Origin: Campylobacter jejuni
GTDB taxonomy: Bacteria; Campylobacterota; Campylobacteria; Campylobacterales; Campylobacteraceae
Direction: 5' to 3'
Assembly: GCA_014305285.1 (NCBI GenBank)
Contig: JACRSG010000008.1
Location: 1-64,000, forward strand
DNA: 64,000 nt
Part shown: in pieces, positions 8,628 to 19,022 of the stretch
Numbering within the stretch: position 1 is the stretch's first letter
Layout: every line of letters begins with the position of its first letter
Program-made: the position numbers and the translations under genes
Notes under the pieces: generated by a model
Seen by the model: only the letters and a program-made list of their open reading frames with translations
Told to the model about the DNA's origin: nothing
The model's database searches: none

Positions 8628-9589
8628 ATCAAATTTTCAAAATCAAGATTGATTTTTTGATTCATAGCTTTAAATTTCATTTCTCTTTGTTTATAAAGCT
8701 CTAAGACTTCTTGCATGCTAATGCTTTGAAATTTAAAGCTAGAGCCTAACTTAGCTTGTGCAAGTAAGGTTAGATCATTTTCTATAACCGTGGCTATTTT
8801 TGTATAACCTCCTGTGCTTTGTCTTGCTGCCATTAATATAATAGGAATACCACTTTTTGGCACTTGTATGCTTCCAAAAACTGCAGGTTCTGAGATGATG
8901 TCTGCTGAGTTTTTATGCTCTATATTTTCACTAGATTCTGCGTAAATTGCCATTCTATCGCTTTTTGAACCCACTTTATAAGTAGTATTTAAAAAAGTAT
9001 CTATGCCTTTTTGGGTAAAAGCGTCTTCATTTGTTCCTAAAATAACACGTATAGTAGGCTCTTTAGGGCTTTTAAAAATAGGATTTTTACACTCTCTAGC
9101 TTCTAAGTTAAAAGGTATAAAAGTATCATGAGTATTTAAAATATCATCTTTTTGCAAAGGTCTTCCTTTAAAAACTCCAACTCCCATTTTAGCATCACTG
9201 GATTTAGAGTTTAAAAAACTTTTTACTTCAAAACCACCCGCTACGCACAAATACCCACGAAAACCTATTTTTACTAAACCAAGCTCTAAAATATCGCCTT
9301 TATTTGCTCTATAAACCTTGTAAGTTTTGATTTTTTCATTATTAAGCTTTGCTTCAAATTCAGCCCCACTTAAAACAAAATAATTCTCATCTAAAAATTC
9401 GTATTTTCCACCCTTTAAACAAAGCTCAATTCCCGCTTCATCTTGTTTGTTTCCAAGTAAGATATTTGCCATTCTTAAGGCATCTTCATCCATAGCCCCA
9501 CTTCTTGCTATGCCAAATTTAGCAAATTTTTTTCTACCAAAATCTTGCAAACTTGAATTTATAGAAGCCTCAATGATTTTTATACTCAT
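8624..9589 (-). CDS. pxpC: 5-oxoprolinase subunit C (KipA-like, Cj1543)
   Basis: Subunit of the ATP-dependent 5-oxoprolinase PxpABC, which hydrolyses pyroglutamate to glutamate. The biotin-dependent carboxylase-like/KipA domain covers the chain, with LQDFGRKKFAKFGIARSGAM near the start and the segment PKSGIPIILMAARQSTGGY further on. I place the start at ATG 9589 (MSIKIIEASINSSLQDFG) because AAGGAAATTT lies upstream; an extension to 9646 is open but inside pxpB and lacks family similarity. Overlaps pxpB by 20 bases, a sign of coupled translation. Confidence 0.85.
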   Translation of the reverse strand: MSIKIIEASINSSLQDFGRKKFAKFGIARSGAMDEDALRMANILLGNKQDEAGIELCLKGGKYEFLDENYFVLSGAEFEAKLNNEKIKTYKVYRANKGDILELGLVKIGFRGYLCVAGGFEVKSFLNSKSSDAKMGVGVFKGRPLQKDDILNTHDTFIPFNLEARECKNPIFKSPKEPTIRVILGTNEDAFTQKGIDTFLNTTYKVGSKSDRMAIYAESSENIEHKNSADIISEPAVFGSIQVPKSGIPIILMAARQSTGGYTKIATVIENDLTLLAQAKLGSSFKFQSISMQEVLELYKQREMKFKAMNQKINLDFENLI

Positions 9590-10310
9590 AAATTTCCTTT
9601 TGATAGACTTTTTTAGCAACTTGCTCTTGGATCTCGAAAAATTCATCTTTTGAAATGGCTTTAAATTTTAAAAACATACCTGCTTTTAAAAGAGTAGGAT
9701 TTTTTTCATCTTCTTTATCAAAAAATTCCAAAGGTGTTTTAGCAATGATTTGCCAACCCCCTGGGCTTGATATAGGATAAACTCCTGTTTGTTTATCGGC
9801 TATACCTACGCTTCCAGCTTCTATTTTTGCTCTAGGACTTGAAAGGCGTGGGGTAAAAAGTCTTTCATCCAAACCTCCAAGATAAGGAAAACCTGCCATA
9901 AAACCTAGCATAAAAACAAGATAATAAGGCTTAGTGTGAAGAGATATAAGCTCTTCTTTTGAAATTTGATTGTGCTTGCACACAAATTCTAGATCCAGTC
10001 CAAATTCTTCATCATAACAAAGTGGAACTTCTATACAAAGACTTGAGCTTTGCTCTGTAAGTTGAATATCTTTTTTAGTTTTTTCCAAAAAATCAAGCAA
10101 AGAATTTAAAGAAAGCACGCAAGGATTAAAATATATAAGCAAGCTTGCATAAGCACTCACCAACTCATCAATACCATAAATTTCACCTTCTTTTATGGCT
10201 TTTTGTATCCTTTGTTCCGTGCTTAAAACATAGGCATTAGTTTGAGGTGAAATTTCTTGCTTAAAACGCAAAAGCAAAGCCTTGCTTCCACTAAAATGCA
10301 CACTAAACAT
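9570..10310 (-). CDS. pxpB: 5-oxoprolinase subunit B (KipI-like, Cj1542)
   Basis: Second subunit of 5-oxoprolinase. Conserved KipI features are PLCYDEEFGLDLEFVCKH, FMAGFPYLGGLDERL and SSPGGWQIIAKTP. The start at ATG 10310 (MFSVHFSGSKALLLRF) fits the family N-terminus and lies just beyond the pxpA stop; an open extension to 10340 would overlap pxpA. Middle gene of the operon pxpA-pxpB-pxpC. Confidence 0.85.
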   Translation of the reverse strand: MFSVHFSGSKALLLRFKQEISPQTNAYVLSTEQRIQKAIKEGEIYGIDELVSAYASLLIYFNPCVLSLNSLLDFLEKTKKDIQLTEQSSSLCIEVPLCYDEEFGLDLEFVCKHNQISKEELISLHTKPYYLVFMLGFMAGFPYLGGLDERLFTPRLSSPRAKIEAGSVGIADKQTGVYPISSPGGWQIIAKTPLEFFDKEDEKNPTLLKAGMFLKFKAISKDEFFEIQEQVAKKVYQKEIYEYKNH

Positions 10311-10317
10311 CGCTAAC

Positions 10318-11085
10318 CTATATAAAATTTTCCAAAGCACAAATTTGAATTTGTTCTTTTTCTAAATTTTCTTTGATTTTTTTAACAAATTCTAAAGCTT
10401 TTGCATTATCCCCATGAACGCAAATGCTATCAGCTTTTAAATCAACTTCTTTGCCATTAATACTTGTGACTTTATTTTCTTTTATCATTTTTATTACGCG
10501 TTTGATGGCTAAATTTTCATCGTGTATTAGTGCCCCTTCTAATTTTCTTGAAACCAAAGTGCCATCATCATTATAAGCACGATCTGCAAAAACCTCATTA
10601 GCATATCTTAAGCCTTTTTTCTTAGCTGCTTCTTTCATAGCAGAATTACTAAGTCCTAGAAAAATAATATTTTCATCAAAACTCACCACCGCCTCACAAA
10701 GTGCTAAGGCTAAATTTTCATCAATGGCTGCCATATTATAAAGCGCACCATGAGCTTTAACATGCTGTATTTTCATATCTTTTGCCTTAGCAAAGCCAAA
10801 TAAAGCTCCTAGTTGATACAAGGCATAGTTTTTAGCTTCTTTAAAGCTTATTTGCATATTGCGTCTTCCAAAACCCAAAAGATCAGGGTAAGATGGGTGT
10901 GCTCCTATGCAAACACCATTTTGCTTGGCTAAATTTAAGGTTTTATCCATCACACAAGGATCACCTGCATGAAAGCCACAAGCGACATTTGCTGAGCTTA
11001 CAAATTTTAAAATTTCTTCATCCATTCCCATTTTATAGATCCCAAAACTTTCCCCTAAATCACTATTTAAATCCACTTTGAACAT
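10318..11085 (-). CDS. pxpA: 5-oxoprolinase subunit A (LamB/YcsF family, Cj1541)
   Basis: Catalytic-type subunit of 5-oxoprolinase. Length 255 is normal. Family motifs: [11 protein letters not shown] at the N-terminus, [39 protein letters not shown] and [11 protein letters not shown]. First gene of the pxpABC operon, reading away from the tupC relic. In the NCTC 11168 order the tungstate transporter genes tupABC should lie beyond its start; here only debris is found. Confidence 0.9.
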   Translation of the reverse strand: MFKVDLNSDLGESFGIYKMGMDEEILKFVSSANVACGFHAGDPCVMDKTLNLAKQNGVCIGAHPSYPDLLGFGRRNMQISFKEAKNYALYQLGALFGFAKAKDMKIQHVKAHGALYNMAAIDENLALALCEAVVSFDENIIFLGLSNSAMKEAAKKKGLRYANEVFADRAYNDDGTLVSRKLEGALIHDENLAIKRVIKMIKENKVTSINGKEVDLKADSICVHGDNAKALEFVKKIKENLEKEQIQICALENFI

Positions 11086-11199
11086 TATTTGACCTTGTAT
11101 ATTTAATTATTAATTTTATTATATCTAAAAGAAGAATTTTAAATAAGCTAAAAATTTTGAAAAATAAATAAAAAAGTTACAATAAGTAAAAAATGATAT

Positions 11200-11655
11200 T
11201 TTAAGCAGACTAAAATCTGTTTAATTTTTTCTTGTTTTTGCATCAATCACAAATTTTGGAAATTTTAAACCCAATAATAAACAAAAGCGTGAAATTTATT
11301 TGCTTTTTCCAGAACCCATTTTGTTAAATCGTAGTGTAAGGGCAAATTGTTTATTGATCTTAAAAATTTATGGGATTAAAGAAGATATCGAAGAACGCAT
11401 AAAAGAAAGTTTGATTTTTAAATTTAGATGAAAGTTTTTTAAACAAATATCCCAATGAACTTTCATCATGACAAAGTTAAAAAATAGCTTTTGCTATAGC
11501 TTTAAGCGTGCGATCAAGGTATTATTGACTCGATGAACTAATTATTTAAAAAGCTATTCTTAAAATATGAGAAAAACGAGAATTTTTAAAATCCGATTTA
11601 AAATTATACGAAGAGCTTAGTCTTTATTTTTATGAAGATGCAATATGTTTCTTAA
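11200..11655 (+). pseudogene. tupC: Tungstate ABC transporter ATPase relic (tupC, Cj1538c-like)
   Basis: Debris of an ABC ATPase. Readable pieces on the plus strand: EIYLLFPEPILLNRSVRAN (Q-loop region with EP-LLNRSV), LLILKIYGIKEDIEERIKES, NLDESFLNKYPNELSS followed by a stop where the ABC signature should continue, then KIAFAIALSVRSRYY and LDEL in the place of Walker B. The order matches the second half of a small ABC ATPase. The Walker A part, the permease (tupB) and the binding protein (tupA) are absent. Position between pxpA and acs is where tupABC lies in reference strains. A hairpin with AAGCAGA / TCTGTTT and a T run lies at 11203-11235. Confidence 0.7.
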
Positions 11656-11797
11656 ATTAACATATATTTTAAATTTTAAATAAAATATTACAAATATTCC
11701 CATTTTTTATAAAATTTATCTTAATTATTTTTTAAATTTGTATTTAATACAAATAAACTTTTATATAATGTTTAAAAATAACTATAAAGGAGTTTTT

Positions 11798-13771
11798 ATG
11801 CTTAATCAAAACAATCAAGAGCTTTTTAAACCAAGTAAAGAATTTTCTCGTAATGCTCGTATAAAAAATTTATGCGAATACTATGATTTATGCGATGAAG
11901 CCAAGGAAGATTTTGAAGGTTTTTGGAAAAGACAAGCACTTGAGAAGATCGAGTGGTTTTCCCCTTTTTCAAGAGTGCTAAATGAGGATAAAGCTCCATT
12001 TTATAAATGGTTTGAAGGTGGAACTTTAAATGTAAGCTATCAATGTCTTGATCGTCATATGAAAACAAGACGCAATAAAGTTGCTTTGATTTTTGAAGGT
12101 GAAATGGGGGATTATGAAGTTTATACTTATAGAAGATTATTGCATGAAACTTGTAAAACAGCTAATTTACTTAAAAAATTCGGAGTAAAAAAAGGCGATA
12201 GGGTTATAATTTATATGCCTATGATTCCAGAAACCGCTATAGTGATGTTAGCTTGCGCAAGGATTGGGGCTATTCATAGTGTGGTATTTGGAGGGTTTTC
12301 TCCGGAAGCTTTACGAGATAGGATTGTAGATGCAGGAGCTAAACTTGTAGTAACCGCCGATGGTGCTTTTCGTCGCGGCAAGCCTTATATGTTAAAACCC
12401 GCAGTAGATAAGGCTTTAAGTAAGGGGTGTGAAAGTGTAGAAAAAGTACTTATAGTGATACGCAATAAAGAGCCTATAGAATATGTTAAAGGAAGGGATT
12501 ATGTTTATAATGAACTTGTGAAAAATGAGTCTTATAAGTGCGAACCCGAAATCATGGATAGTGAGGATTTATTATTCTTGCTTTACACTTCAGGATCAAC
12601 AGGCAAGCCAAAAGGAGTTATGCATGCAAGTGCAGGATATATACTTTGGGCACAAATGACTATGGAGTGGGTTTTTGATATTAAAGATTATGATAATTAT
12701 TGGTGTAGTGCTGATGTGGGTTGGATTACAGGACATACTTATGTGGTTTATGGACCTTTAGCATGTGGAGCAACGACTATAATGCATGAAGGAACTCCTA
12801 CTTATCCAAATTCTGGGCGTTGGTGGAGAATGATAGAAGAGTATCAAGTAAGCAAATTTTACACTTCTCCAACTGCCATAAGAATGCTTCATGCTGATGC
12901 ACCTGATGAACCAAGAAAATATGATTTAAGCACTCTTGAAGTGCTTGGAACGGTTGGAGAGCCTATCAACCCTAGTGCTTGGAAATGGTTTTATGATGAA
13001 ATAGGGGGAGCTAAAAGTCCTATAGTTGATACCTGGTGGCAAACAGAAACAGGTGGACATATGATCACGCCTTTACCAGGAGCTACTCCTTTAAAACCAG
13101 GTTGTGCCACTTTGCCTTTACCAGGGATTTTTGCGGAAGTTATTGATGAAGAAGGCAATAAAAAAGATGAGGGTGAAGATGGATTGCTTTGTATAACTAA
13201 ACCTTGGCCTTCAATGATTCGTGGAATTTGGGGCAATGATGAACGCTATATAGAAAGTTATTTTTCTCAAGTTAAAAAAGATGGAAAAGCTGTATATTTT
13301 AGTGGCGATGGTGCTCTTTATGATAAAAATGGTTATATTACCATCACAGGAAGAACAGATGATGTGGTTAATGTTGCAGGACATCGTATAGGAACGGCTG
13401 AAATTGAAAGTGCTATTGCTAAACATCCAAGTGTAGCAGAATCAGCTGTAGTGAGTATTTTGGATGCGATTAAGGGTGAGTCATTGTTTGCTTTTGTGGT
13501 TTTAAATCCTGCGTCCAGTTGTGATCTTGGTGGAGCTATAGGAACTTTAAAAGAACTTAATGACATTTTAAGGGTGGAAATAGGACCTATAGCTAAAATA
13601 GAAAAAATTCTTTATACTCCAGGTTTGCCAAAAACTAGAAGCGGTAAAATAATGAGAAGAATTTTAAGAACTATAGCAAGAGGCGAAGAAATCAAACAAG
13701 ATATTTCAACACTTGAAGATTCTCAAGTGGTAGAAACCATTGTTAAATTAGCTAAGGCAGAGTTTGAATAA
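11798..13771 (+). CDS. acs: Acetyl-CoA synthetase
   Basis: Activates acetate with ATP and CoA to acetyl-CoA; cytoplasmic. The 657 residues fit AMP-forming Acs. Motifs: [14 protein letters not shown] (P-loop), the [16 protein letters not shown] acetate/adenylate site, the [20 protein letters not shown] hinge region, and the C-terminal [10 protein letters not shown] whose lysine is the known acetylation and catalytic residue. I choose ATG 11798 because AAAGGAGT lies at the right distance; the open frame extends to 11738 without a ribosome site. A terminator follows directly after the stop. Confidence 0.95.
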   Translation: MLNQNNQELFKPSKEFSRNARIKNLCEYYDLCDEAKEDFEGFWKRQALEKIEWFSPFSRVLNEDKAPFYKWFEGGTLNVSYQCLDRHMKTRRNKVALIFEGEMGDYEVYTYRRLLHETCKTANLLKKFGVKKGDRVIIYMPMIPETAIVMLACARIGAIHSVVFGGFSPEALRDRIVDAGAKLVVTADGAFRRGKPYMLKPAVDKALSKGCESVEKVLIVIRNKEPIEYVKGRDYVYNELVKNESYKCEPEIMDSEDLLFLLYTSGSTGKPKGVMHASAGYILWAQMTMEWVFDIKDYDNYWCSADVGWITGHTYVVYGPLACGATTIMHEGTPTYPNSGRWWRMIEEYQVSKFYTSPTAIRMLHADAPDEPRKYDLSTLEVLGTVGEPINPSAWKWFYDEIGGAKSPIVDTWWQTETGGHMITPLPGATPLKPGCATLPLPGIFAEVIDEEGNKKDEGEDGLLCITKPWPSMIRGIWGNDERYIESYFSQVKKDGKAVYFSGDGALYDKNGYITITGRTDDVVNVAGHRIGTAEIESAIAKHPSVAESAVVSILDAIKGESLFAFVVLNPASSCDLGGAIGTLKELNDILRVEIGPIAKIEKILYTPGLPKTRSGKIMRRILRTIARGEEIKQDISTLEDSQVVETIVKLAKAEFE

Positions 13772-13797
13772 CAAGGCAAAAAGGACTTTGCCTTGTT
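13770..13797 (+). terminator. Hairpin terminator after acs
   Basis: A perfect 11-bp stem AACAAGGCAAA (13770-13780) with TTTGCCTTGTT (13787-13797) around a 6-base loop, starting at the acs stop codon. No long T tract follows (GCATGAAAATTT), so it may act as a bidirectional or RNA-stabilising hairpin. Confidence 0.6.
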
Positions 13798-13850
13798 GCA
13801 TGAAAATTTATAAAAATAAGCTATAATGATAAAAAATAAAGGAAAATTTT

Positions 13851-14675
13851 ATGCTTCAAACTTGTATTTTCCCTGCGGCAGGTTATGGGACGAGATTTTT
13901 ACCTGCAACAAAAACTTTACCTAAAGAGATGTTACCTATTTTAACCAAGCCTTTGATCCATTACGGAGTTGACGAAGCTTTAGAAGCAGGAATGGAAAAT
14001 ATGGGCTTTGTAACAGGGCGCGGAAAAAGAGCTTTGGAGGATTATTTTGATATTTCTTATGAACTTGAGCATCAAATTTCAGGTACAAAAAAAGAATACT
14101 TACTGGATGAAATTCGATCTTTGATTAATCGTTGCACCTTTACTTTTACAAGACAAAATCAAATGAAAGGCTTAGGTGATGCGGTTTTAAAAGCTAGACC
14201 TTTAGTTGGTGATGAAACTTTTGGTGTGATTTTAGCTGATGATTTGTGTGTTAATGAAGAAGGCTCAAATGTTATGGCTCAAATGGTAAAAATTTATGAA
14301 AAATATCGCTGCACCATCATAGCTGTGATGGAAGTACCAAAAGAACAAGTTTCAAACTATGGGGTAATTTCTGGAAATTTTGTAGAAGATAATCTTATTA
14401 TGGTTAATTCTATGCTAGAAAAACCAAGTCCTGAAGAAGCTCCAAGTAATCTTGCTATCATAGGAAGATATATTTTAACTCCTGATATTTTTGGAATTTT
14501 AGAAAATACTAAAGCAGGAAAAAATGATGAAATTCAACTCACAGATGCACTTTTAACTCAAGCAACCAATGGTATGGTTTTAGCTTATAAATTTCAAGGA
14601 AAACGCTTTGATTGCGGAAGTGTAGAAGGCTTTGTAGAAGCGACAAATTATTTTTACAAAAAAAGTAAATGTTAA
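13851..14675 (+). CDS. galU: UTP-glucose-1-phosphate uridylyltransferase
   Basis: Makes UDP-glucose for surface glycans. The 274 residues show the GalU signature AGYGTRFLPATKTLPKEMLP at the nucleotide site, the GLGDAVLKA motif, ILADDLCVNEE (metal-binding Asp) and KRFDCGSVEGFVEA near the end. ATG 13851 is preceded by AAAGGAAAATTTT, and TATAAT lies near 13822. The stop overlaps the start of pgi by 7 bases, so the pair is one transcription unit. Confidence 0.95.
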   Translation: MLQTCIFPAAGYGTRFLPATKTLPKEMLPILTKPLIHYGVDEALEAGMENMGFVTGRGKRALEDYFDISYELEHQISGTKKEYLLDEIRSLINRCTFTFTRQNQMKGLGDAVLKARPLVGDETFGVILADDLCVNEEGSNVMAQMVKIYEKYRCTIIAVMEVPKEQVSNYGVISGNFVEDNLIMVNSMLEKPSPEEAPSNLAIIGRYILTPDIFGILENTKAGKNDEIQLTDALLTQATNGMVLAYKFQGKRFDCGSVEGFVEATNYFYKKSKC

Positions 14676-15889
14676 ACAATACACTTTTTTTTAAGCAAAG
14701 TGAAATTCACACTATAAGTTCTTATGCAAATCGTATTAACGATGAAGTAAAAAGTGGAGATATAGGATATTATCATCTTATTGATACAAGTTTGGCTTTG
14801 ATCGGTGAAAGCTTGAATTTTATTCAAGATAAAGAGTATGTAAAAAATATCGTTTTAGTAGGAATGGGTGGTTCAAGTTGTGGTGTAAAAGCCTTGCGTG
14901 ATATGCTTTTTGACGAAAAAAGCAACCAAAGAGAACTTTTTATACTCGATAACACAAGCTCACATTCTTTTAATAAGACTTTGGAAAAAATCAAGCTTGA
15001 AGAAAGTTTATTTTTAATCATCAGTAAAACAGGTAGCACCATAGAAGTAGTATCGCTTTTTAAACTTCTTATTGAGCATTTTAAACTTGATATGCAAGAA
15101 TTAAAAAAATACTTTGTTTTCATTACTGATAAGGATTCAAAACTTCATCAAGAAGGTGAAAATTTAGCCATTAAATGCTTTTTTATCCCTGCGAATGTTG
15201 GGGGTCGTTTTAGCATACTTTCAGCCGTGGGTATAGTTCCGCTTTGTTTTTGTGGCTATAATGCCAAAGCTCTTTTAGAAGGAGCTAAAGCGTGCTTTGA
15301 AGATTTTTTTATTCACAAAAAAGATGAAATTTTACAAAAAGCTTATCATTATTGTACACATAAAAATGCCAATATCAATGTACTTTTTTCATATAGCGAT
15401 GCTTTTAAAGGCTTTAATGAATGGTATATCCAGCTTATTGCCGAAAGTTTAGGTAAAAAGCAAGGCTATAAACGCATAGGTTTAACTCCTATTGCACTCA
15501 TTGGTGCAAAGGATCAGCATAGTTTTTTACAACTCATTATGGATGGACCTAAAAATAAAACTGTAACCTTTTTAAAAATCAAAGACACTCAAAAAGCACC
15601 TATTATCCCTGATATCCATTTTAAATTTTTAGATTCTTTAAGTAATAAAGTCAATCTTCACGAACTTTTAAACGCTCAATGTGATGCAACGATGCACGCT
15701 TTAATCGCTGAAAATTTAAGTGTTGATGTGATAGAGCTTGAAAAACTTGATGCTTGGCATGCGGGATATTTGATGTATTATTATGAACTTTTTACTTCAA
15801 CTTGTGGTCTTATGCTAGGGATTAATACTTATGATCAGCCTGGTGTGGAAGTTGGAAAATTGATCTTAAAAAATATATTAAATTCTTAA
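14669..15889 (+). CDS. pgi: Glucose-6-phosphate isomerase
   Basis: Interconverts glucose-6-phosphate and fructose-6-phosphate; in campylobacters, which lack a full glycolytic route, it serves gluconeogenesis and sugar-nucleotide supply. At 406 residues it is the short form typical of Campylobacter. Motifs: VLVGMGGSSCGVKALRD, SKTGSTIEVVSLFKLL (phosphate-binding SIS segment) and the C-terminal YDQPGVEVGK signature. Translationally coupled to galU. Confidence 0.95.
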   Translation: MLNNTLFFKQSEIHTISSYANRINDEVKSGDIGYYHLIDTSLALIGESLNFIQDKEYVKNIVLVGMGGSSCGVKALRDMLFDEKSNQRELFILDNTSSHSFNKTLEKIKLEESLFLIISKTGSTIEVVSLFKLLIEHFKLDMQELKKYFVFITDKDSKLHQEGENLAIKCFFIPANVGGRFSILSAVGIVPLCFCGYNAKALLEGAKACFEDFFIHKKDEILQKAYHYCTHKNANINVLFSYSDAFKGFNEWYIQLIAESLGKKQGYKRIGLTPIALIGAKDQHSFLQLIMDGPKNKTVTFLKIKDTQKAPIIPDIHFKFLDSLSNKVNLHELLNAQCDATMHALIAENLSVDVIELEKLDAWHAGYLMYYYELFTSTCGLMLGINTYDQPGVEVGKLILKNILNS

Positions 15890-15936
15890 TAAAAATTCAT
15901 TAAAAAAAGAGTATAATGATTTTAAGTTAAAATTAT

Positions 15937-15989
15937 AATAATAATTATTAATTAATAATAATTATTAATTAAGGATTATATGTTATAAT
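15937..15989 (+). promoter_or_regulatory. dps control region with tandem palindromic boxes
   Basis: The 19-mer AATAATAATTATTAATTAA occurs twice, at 15937-15955 and 15954-15972, a tandem repeat of period 17. Each copy contains the perfect palindrome AATAAT-A-ATTATT, similar in shape to Fur/PerR boxes. A -10 TATAAT follows at 15984-15989. Binding by Fur or PerR is inference from the dps context. Confidence 0.55.
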
Positions 15990-15994
15990 TTTAA

Positions 15995-16465
<471 letters not shown>

Positions 16466-16470
16466 TTTAA

Positions 16471-16485
16471 GGGGCTTTATGCCCC
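16471..16485 (+). terminator. Small GC hairpin after dps
   Basis: GGGGC (16471-16475), loop TTTAT, GCCCC (16481-16485), followed by AATTATATAA. Short but very GC-rich for this genome; likely the dps transcript end. Confidence 0.5.
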
Positions 16486-16529
16486 AATTATATAAACTAG
16501 GCTATAATATCCTTTTTTAAAGGATAAAA

Positions 16530-17567
16530 TTGAAAGTACTTAATTTTTTTTATGAAAACCACCCTAAATTTGAAGTAAGTTATGAAAGAAAAATTCAAAT
16601 TTTAAAACCAAATATTATCGTAAAAGGTCCACAATTTTGCGGTAAAAAAACACTTATTTTTAATTTTTTATCTCAATTTAAAGCAAGTGAAATTTTATTT
16701 TTAGATTTATATGATACACGTTTTAAAAAACAAAGTTTAGAAAGACTTGTTGATTTTTTGAATGAAAATTTACAAATTAAAATTCTTTGCCTTTATAATT
16801 TGGATTTTATTCCTAATTTAGAAAAAATTAAAATTCCTATTATCTTAAGTTCAAATATAAAAGATTTAAATATAAATGGGTTTGAAGAACTTGAACTTGA
16901 TTATTTTGATTTTGAAGAATTTATTAGCGTAAGTAAGAAAAATTTACCTATAAATAATTTAGTAGGGCTTTTTTTGCAAAGTGGACGCAGTAAATTTGGA
17001 GAAAAAAACATACTTCTAAGACAAAATTTTACTCTTTTAGAATTAGAAATTTTAAAGTATTTAGCTTTAAATTTGGGTCAGCAAATCAGTATTTCTAAGA
17101 TATTTATAGAGCTCAAAAAAAGATTAAAAACTTCAAAAGATAGTGTTTATCAAGCTATAAAAAAATTAGAAAATACTTATGTGATTTATACTTTAAAACA
17201 TGATGAAAAAAAACTTCAAAAGATTTATTTTAAAGATTTTGGCTTAAGAAATAATCTTTGTATCTCAAGGGATTTTTCGCATTTATTTGAAAATTTAGTT
17301 TTAAGCGAGTTGTTTAAATTTAAAGAAGAATTTTTTTATAATAAATACTTCAACTTTTATAGCCAAATATCTAAAATTGCTTATATTTCAAGTCCAACTT
17401 TAGATATTGATTTGATTAAATTACGTGCTAAGAGAATTTTAGCAAAGGCTTTAGAACTTGGAATTTTTCATGTGATTTTTATCACTCTTTCAAGTGAGGA
17501 TAGTTTTTTTGAACAAGGGATTAAATTTGAAGTCATATCTTTTGATAAATTTTCACTTGGATTTTAG
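16530..17567 (+). CDS. AAA-type ATPase-like protein with DUF4143-like tail (Cj1533c-like)
   Basis: A 345-residue protein of unknown role. The N-terminal P-loop-like segment VKGPQFCGKKT lacks the usual GK[ST] (it reads GKK), so ATP binding may be weak. A Walker B-like hydrophobic strand ends ILFLDLYD, and the middle contains a winged-helix-like region (LGQQISISKIFIELKKRLKT). The architecture matches AAA_14/DUF4143 proteins, often linked with toxin-antitoxin or accessory functions, but no partner is visible. Start is TTG 16530 with AAAGGATAAAA upstream. Its stop overlaps the convergent neighbour by 4 bases. Confidence 0.6.
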   Translation: MKVLNFFYENHPKFEVSYERKIQILKPNIIVKGPQFCGKKTLIFNFLSQFKASEILFLDLYDTRFKKQSLERLVDFLNENLQIKILCLYNLDFIPNLEKIKIPIILSSNIKDLNINGFEELELDYFDFEEFISVSKKNLPINNLVGLFLQSGRSKFGEKNILLRQNFTLLELEILKYLALNLGQQISISKIFIELKKRLKTSKDSVYQAIKKLENTYVIYTLKHDEKKLQKIYFKDFGLRNNLCISRDFSHLFENLVLSELFKFKEEFFYNKYFNFYSQISKIAYISSPTLDIDLIKLRAKRILAKALELGIFHVIFITLSSEDSFFEQGIKFEVISFDKFSLGF

Positions 17568-18298
17568 GTATTATTTAAGCCTGTGTCATATTTTTCAAGG
17601 TTATATCGTTTAATGATTTTTGCAATAAGATTGATATAATATCCCTTGAGTTCAGAATAAGAATCTAAGGTTTTAATAGCCTCTAATCCTGTTATTTCCT
17701 TGTCTTCATTTTCAAATTTAGCTCTTGCATCGCGAAACTTTTCATAGGCAAAGTGACGATTTAAATTTAAAACATAAGAGTCAACACTATCTTGCAGACT
17801 ATCAAAAATTTTAATTTTATGTTTTTTATTTGGATGTCTTAAATCAGGAATTAAACCTTTCTCACCCCAAGTCCATTCTCCAAAAAGATTATTTGCTTCT
17901 CTTGCGAAGCGACTTGTACCTGTAGCACTTTCAATTAAAGCTTGGGCCATGCCCATAGATTTTGGAATTTTTTGGATACGTTTTTTATATTCTGCAAAAT
18001 CATAAAGATTTTCAATACGATATTTGTTTTTTATCGCGATAAGTTTTTCAAGATTTGTTTGGTTTGAAGTCCTAAAGCCTGTTTTATAAGCCTGTTTAAA
18101 AAACGCTTCGATAAAAGCTCTTTCTTGTTTAATTTTTTTAAAGCTTTGATCAAACATTTTATTCATTTTTGTAAAAAAAATTTGTCTTTTCTGGTCTATA
18201 TCAAGCTTATAATATTCCTCTCCAAAGCCATTTTTTATATCATCAGTACCAAAAAGTTGGATTAGAAAAAGACTAAGAAAAATTATAATTGACTTCAA
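17564..18298 (-). CDS. Bax-like glucosaminidase-domain protein (Cj1532-like)
   Basis: Probable exported peptidoglycan-acting protein of 244 residues. A signal peptide (MKSIIIFLSLFLIQLFG) precedes a Bax/GH73 domain with KIPKSMGMAQALIESATGTS, in which the glutamate is the likely catalytic acid, and EANNLFGEWTW. It overlaps dapF by 26 bases and so forms the last gene of coaE-dapF-bax. The exact cell-wall function is not established. Confidence 0.75.
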   Translation of the reverse strand: MKSIIIFLSLFLIQLFGTDDIKNGFGEEYYKLDIDQKRQIFFTKMNKMFDQSFKKIKQERAFIEAFFKQAYKTGFRTSNQTNLEKLIAIKNKYRIENLYDFAEYKKRIQKIPKSMGMAQALIESATGTSRFAREANNLFGEWTWGEKGLIPDLRHPNKKHKIKIFDSLQDSVDSYVLNLNRHFAYEKFRDARAKFENEDKEITGLEAIKTLDSYSELKGYYINLIAKIIKRYNLEKYDTGLNNT

Positions 18299-19022
18299 AA
18301 CAATACTTTACCTTTCCTTCAAAAAACAATTCTTCATTTTTATATGTAAACCCTACCTCTTCACCACTTTTAGGAGTTATTTTAACTTTGTTTTGCACTT
18401 TTTTATTCAAAAATGCTAGATAAAAACAAGCTCCCATACCTGTGCCACAAGCTAAGGTTTCATCTTCAACTCCGCGTTCATAAGTGCGAACTTTCAAATG
18501 ATTTTGATCTAAAATTTTTACAAAATTAACATTGGCATTATATTTTTGTCTCATTTTTTGACAAAGTATTGTATCAAATTCATCTAAATTTTGACAAAAA
18601 TGCACTAGATGCGGAACTCCAGTATCGCAAAGTTGCCAAATTTTTCCCAGTTCTTTGAAAGTATTTTGCACGCTTTGTATTTTGCCTAAAGATACTTCAA
18701 CTTTATCTTGATTTACCTTTGCTTTTATCAGTTTTGCACCGGTTAAAAAACTCATGCTAGGATTTATTTTGTTGATATGATGTGCAAAATGTGCCGCAGC
18801 CCTTGAACCATTGCCACACATAGCAGCCCTTGAACCATCGTTATTATAAAATTCCCATTCAAAGTCGTATTTTTCATGAGGTAATATCACGATAAAGCCA
18901 TCCGCACCTATACCCTCGTAACGATTACAAAGTTCTTTAGCTAAAGCACTTCTATCTTTTTTTTCATCAGCATTTGTTATGACAAAATCATTCCCACTTG
19001 CACAATATTTATAAAATTTCAC
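18273..19022 (-). CDS. dapF: Diaminopimelate epimerase
   Basis: Converts LL- to meso-diaminopimelate for lysine and peptidoglycan. The two catalytic cysteines are in AAMCGNGSRAAAHFA and ETLACGTGMGACFY. The N-terminus KYCASGNDFVI is typical. Length 249 is normal for epsilonproteobacteria. Overlaps coaE by 4 bases (ATGA) and the Bax-like gene by 26 bases, so the three are one operon. Confidence 0.95.
   Translation of the reverse strand: MKFYKYCASGNDFVITNADEKKDRSALAKELCNRYEGIGADGFIVILPHEKYDFEWEFYNNDGSRAAMCGNGSRAAAHFAHHINKINPSMSFLTGAKLIKAKVNQDKVEVSLGKIQSVQNTFKELGKIWQLCDTGVPHLVHFCQNLDEFDTILCQKMRQKYNANVNFVKILDQNHLKVRTYERGVEDETLACGTGMGACFYLAFLNKKVQNKVKITPKSGEEVGFTYKNEELFFEGKVKYCFEVNYNFS

Noticed and set aside
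12991-13566. Minus-strand open frames opposite acs
   Set aside because: They mirror the codon pattern of acs, have no ribosome sites and no recognisable domains.
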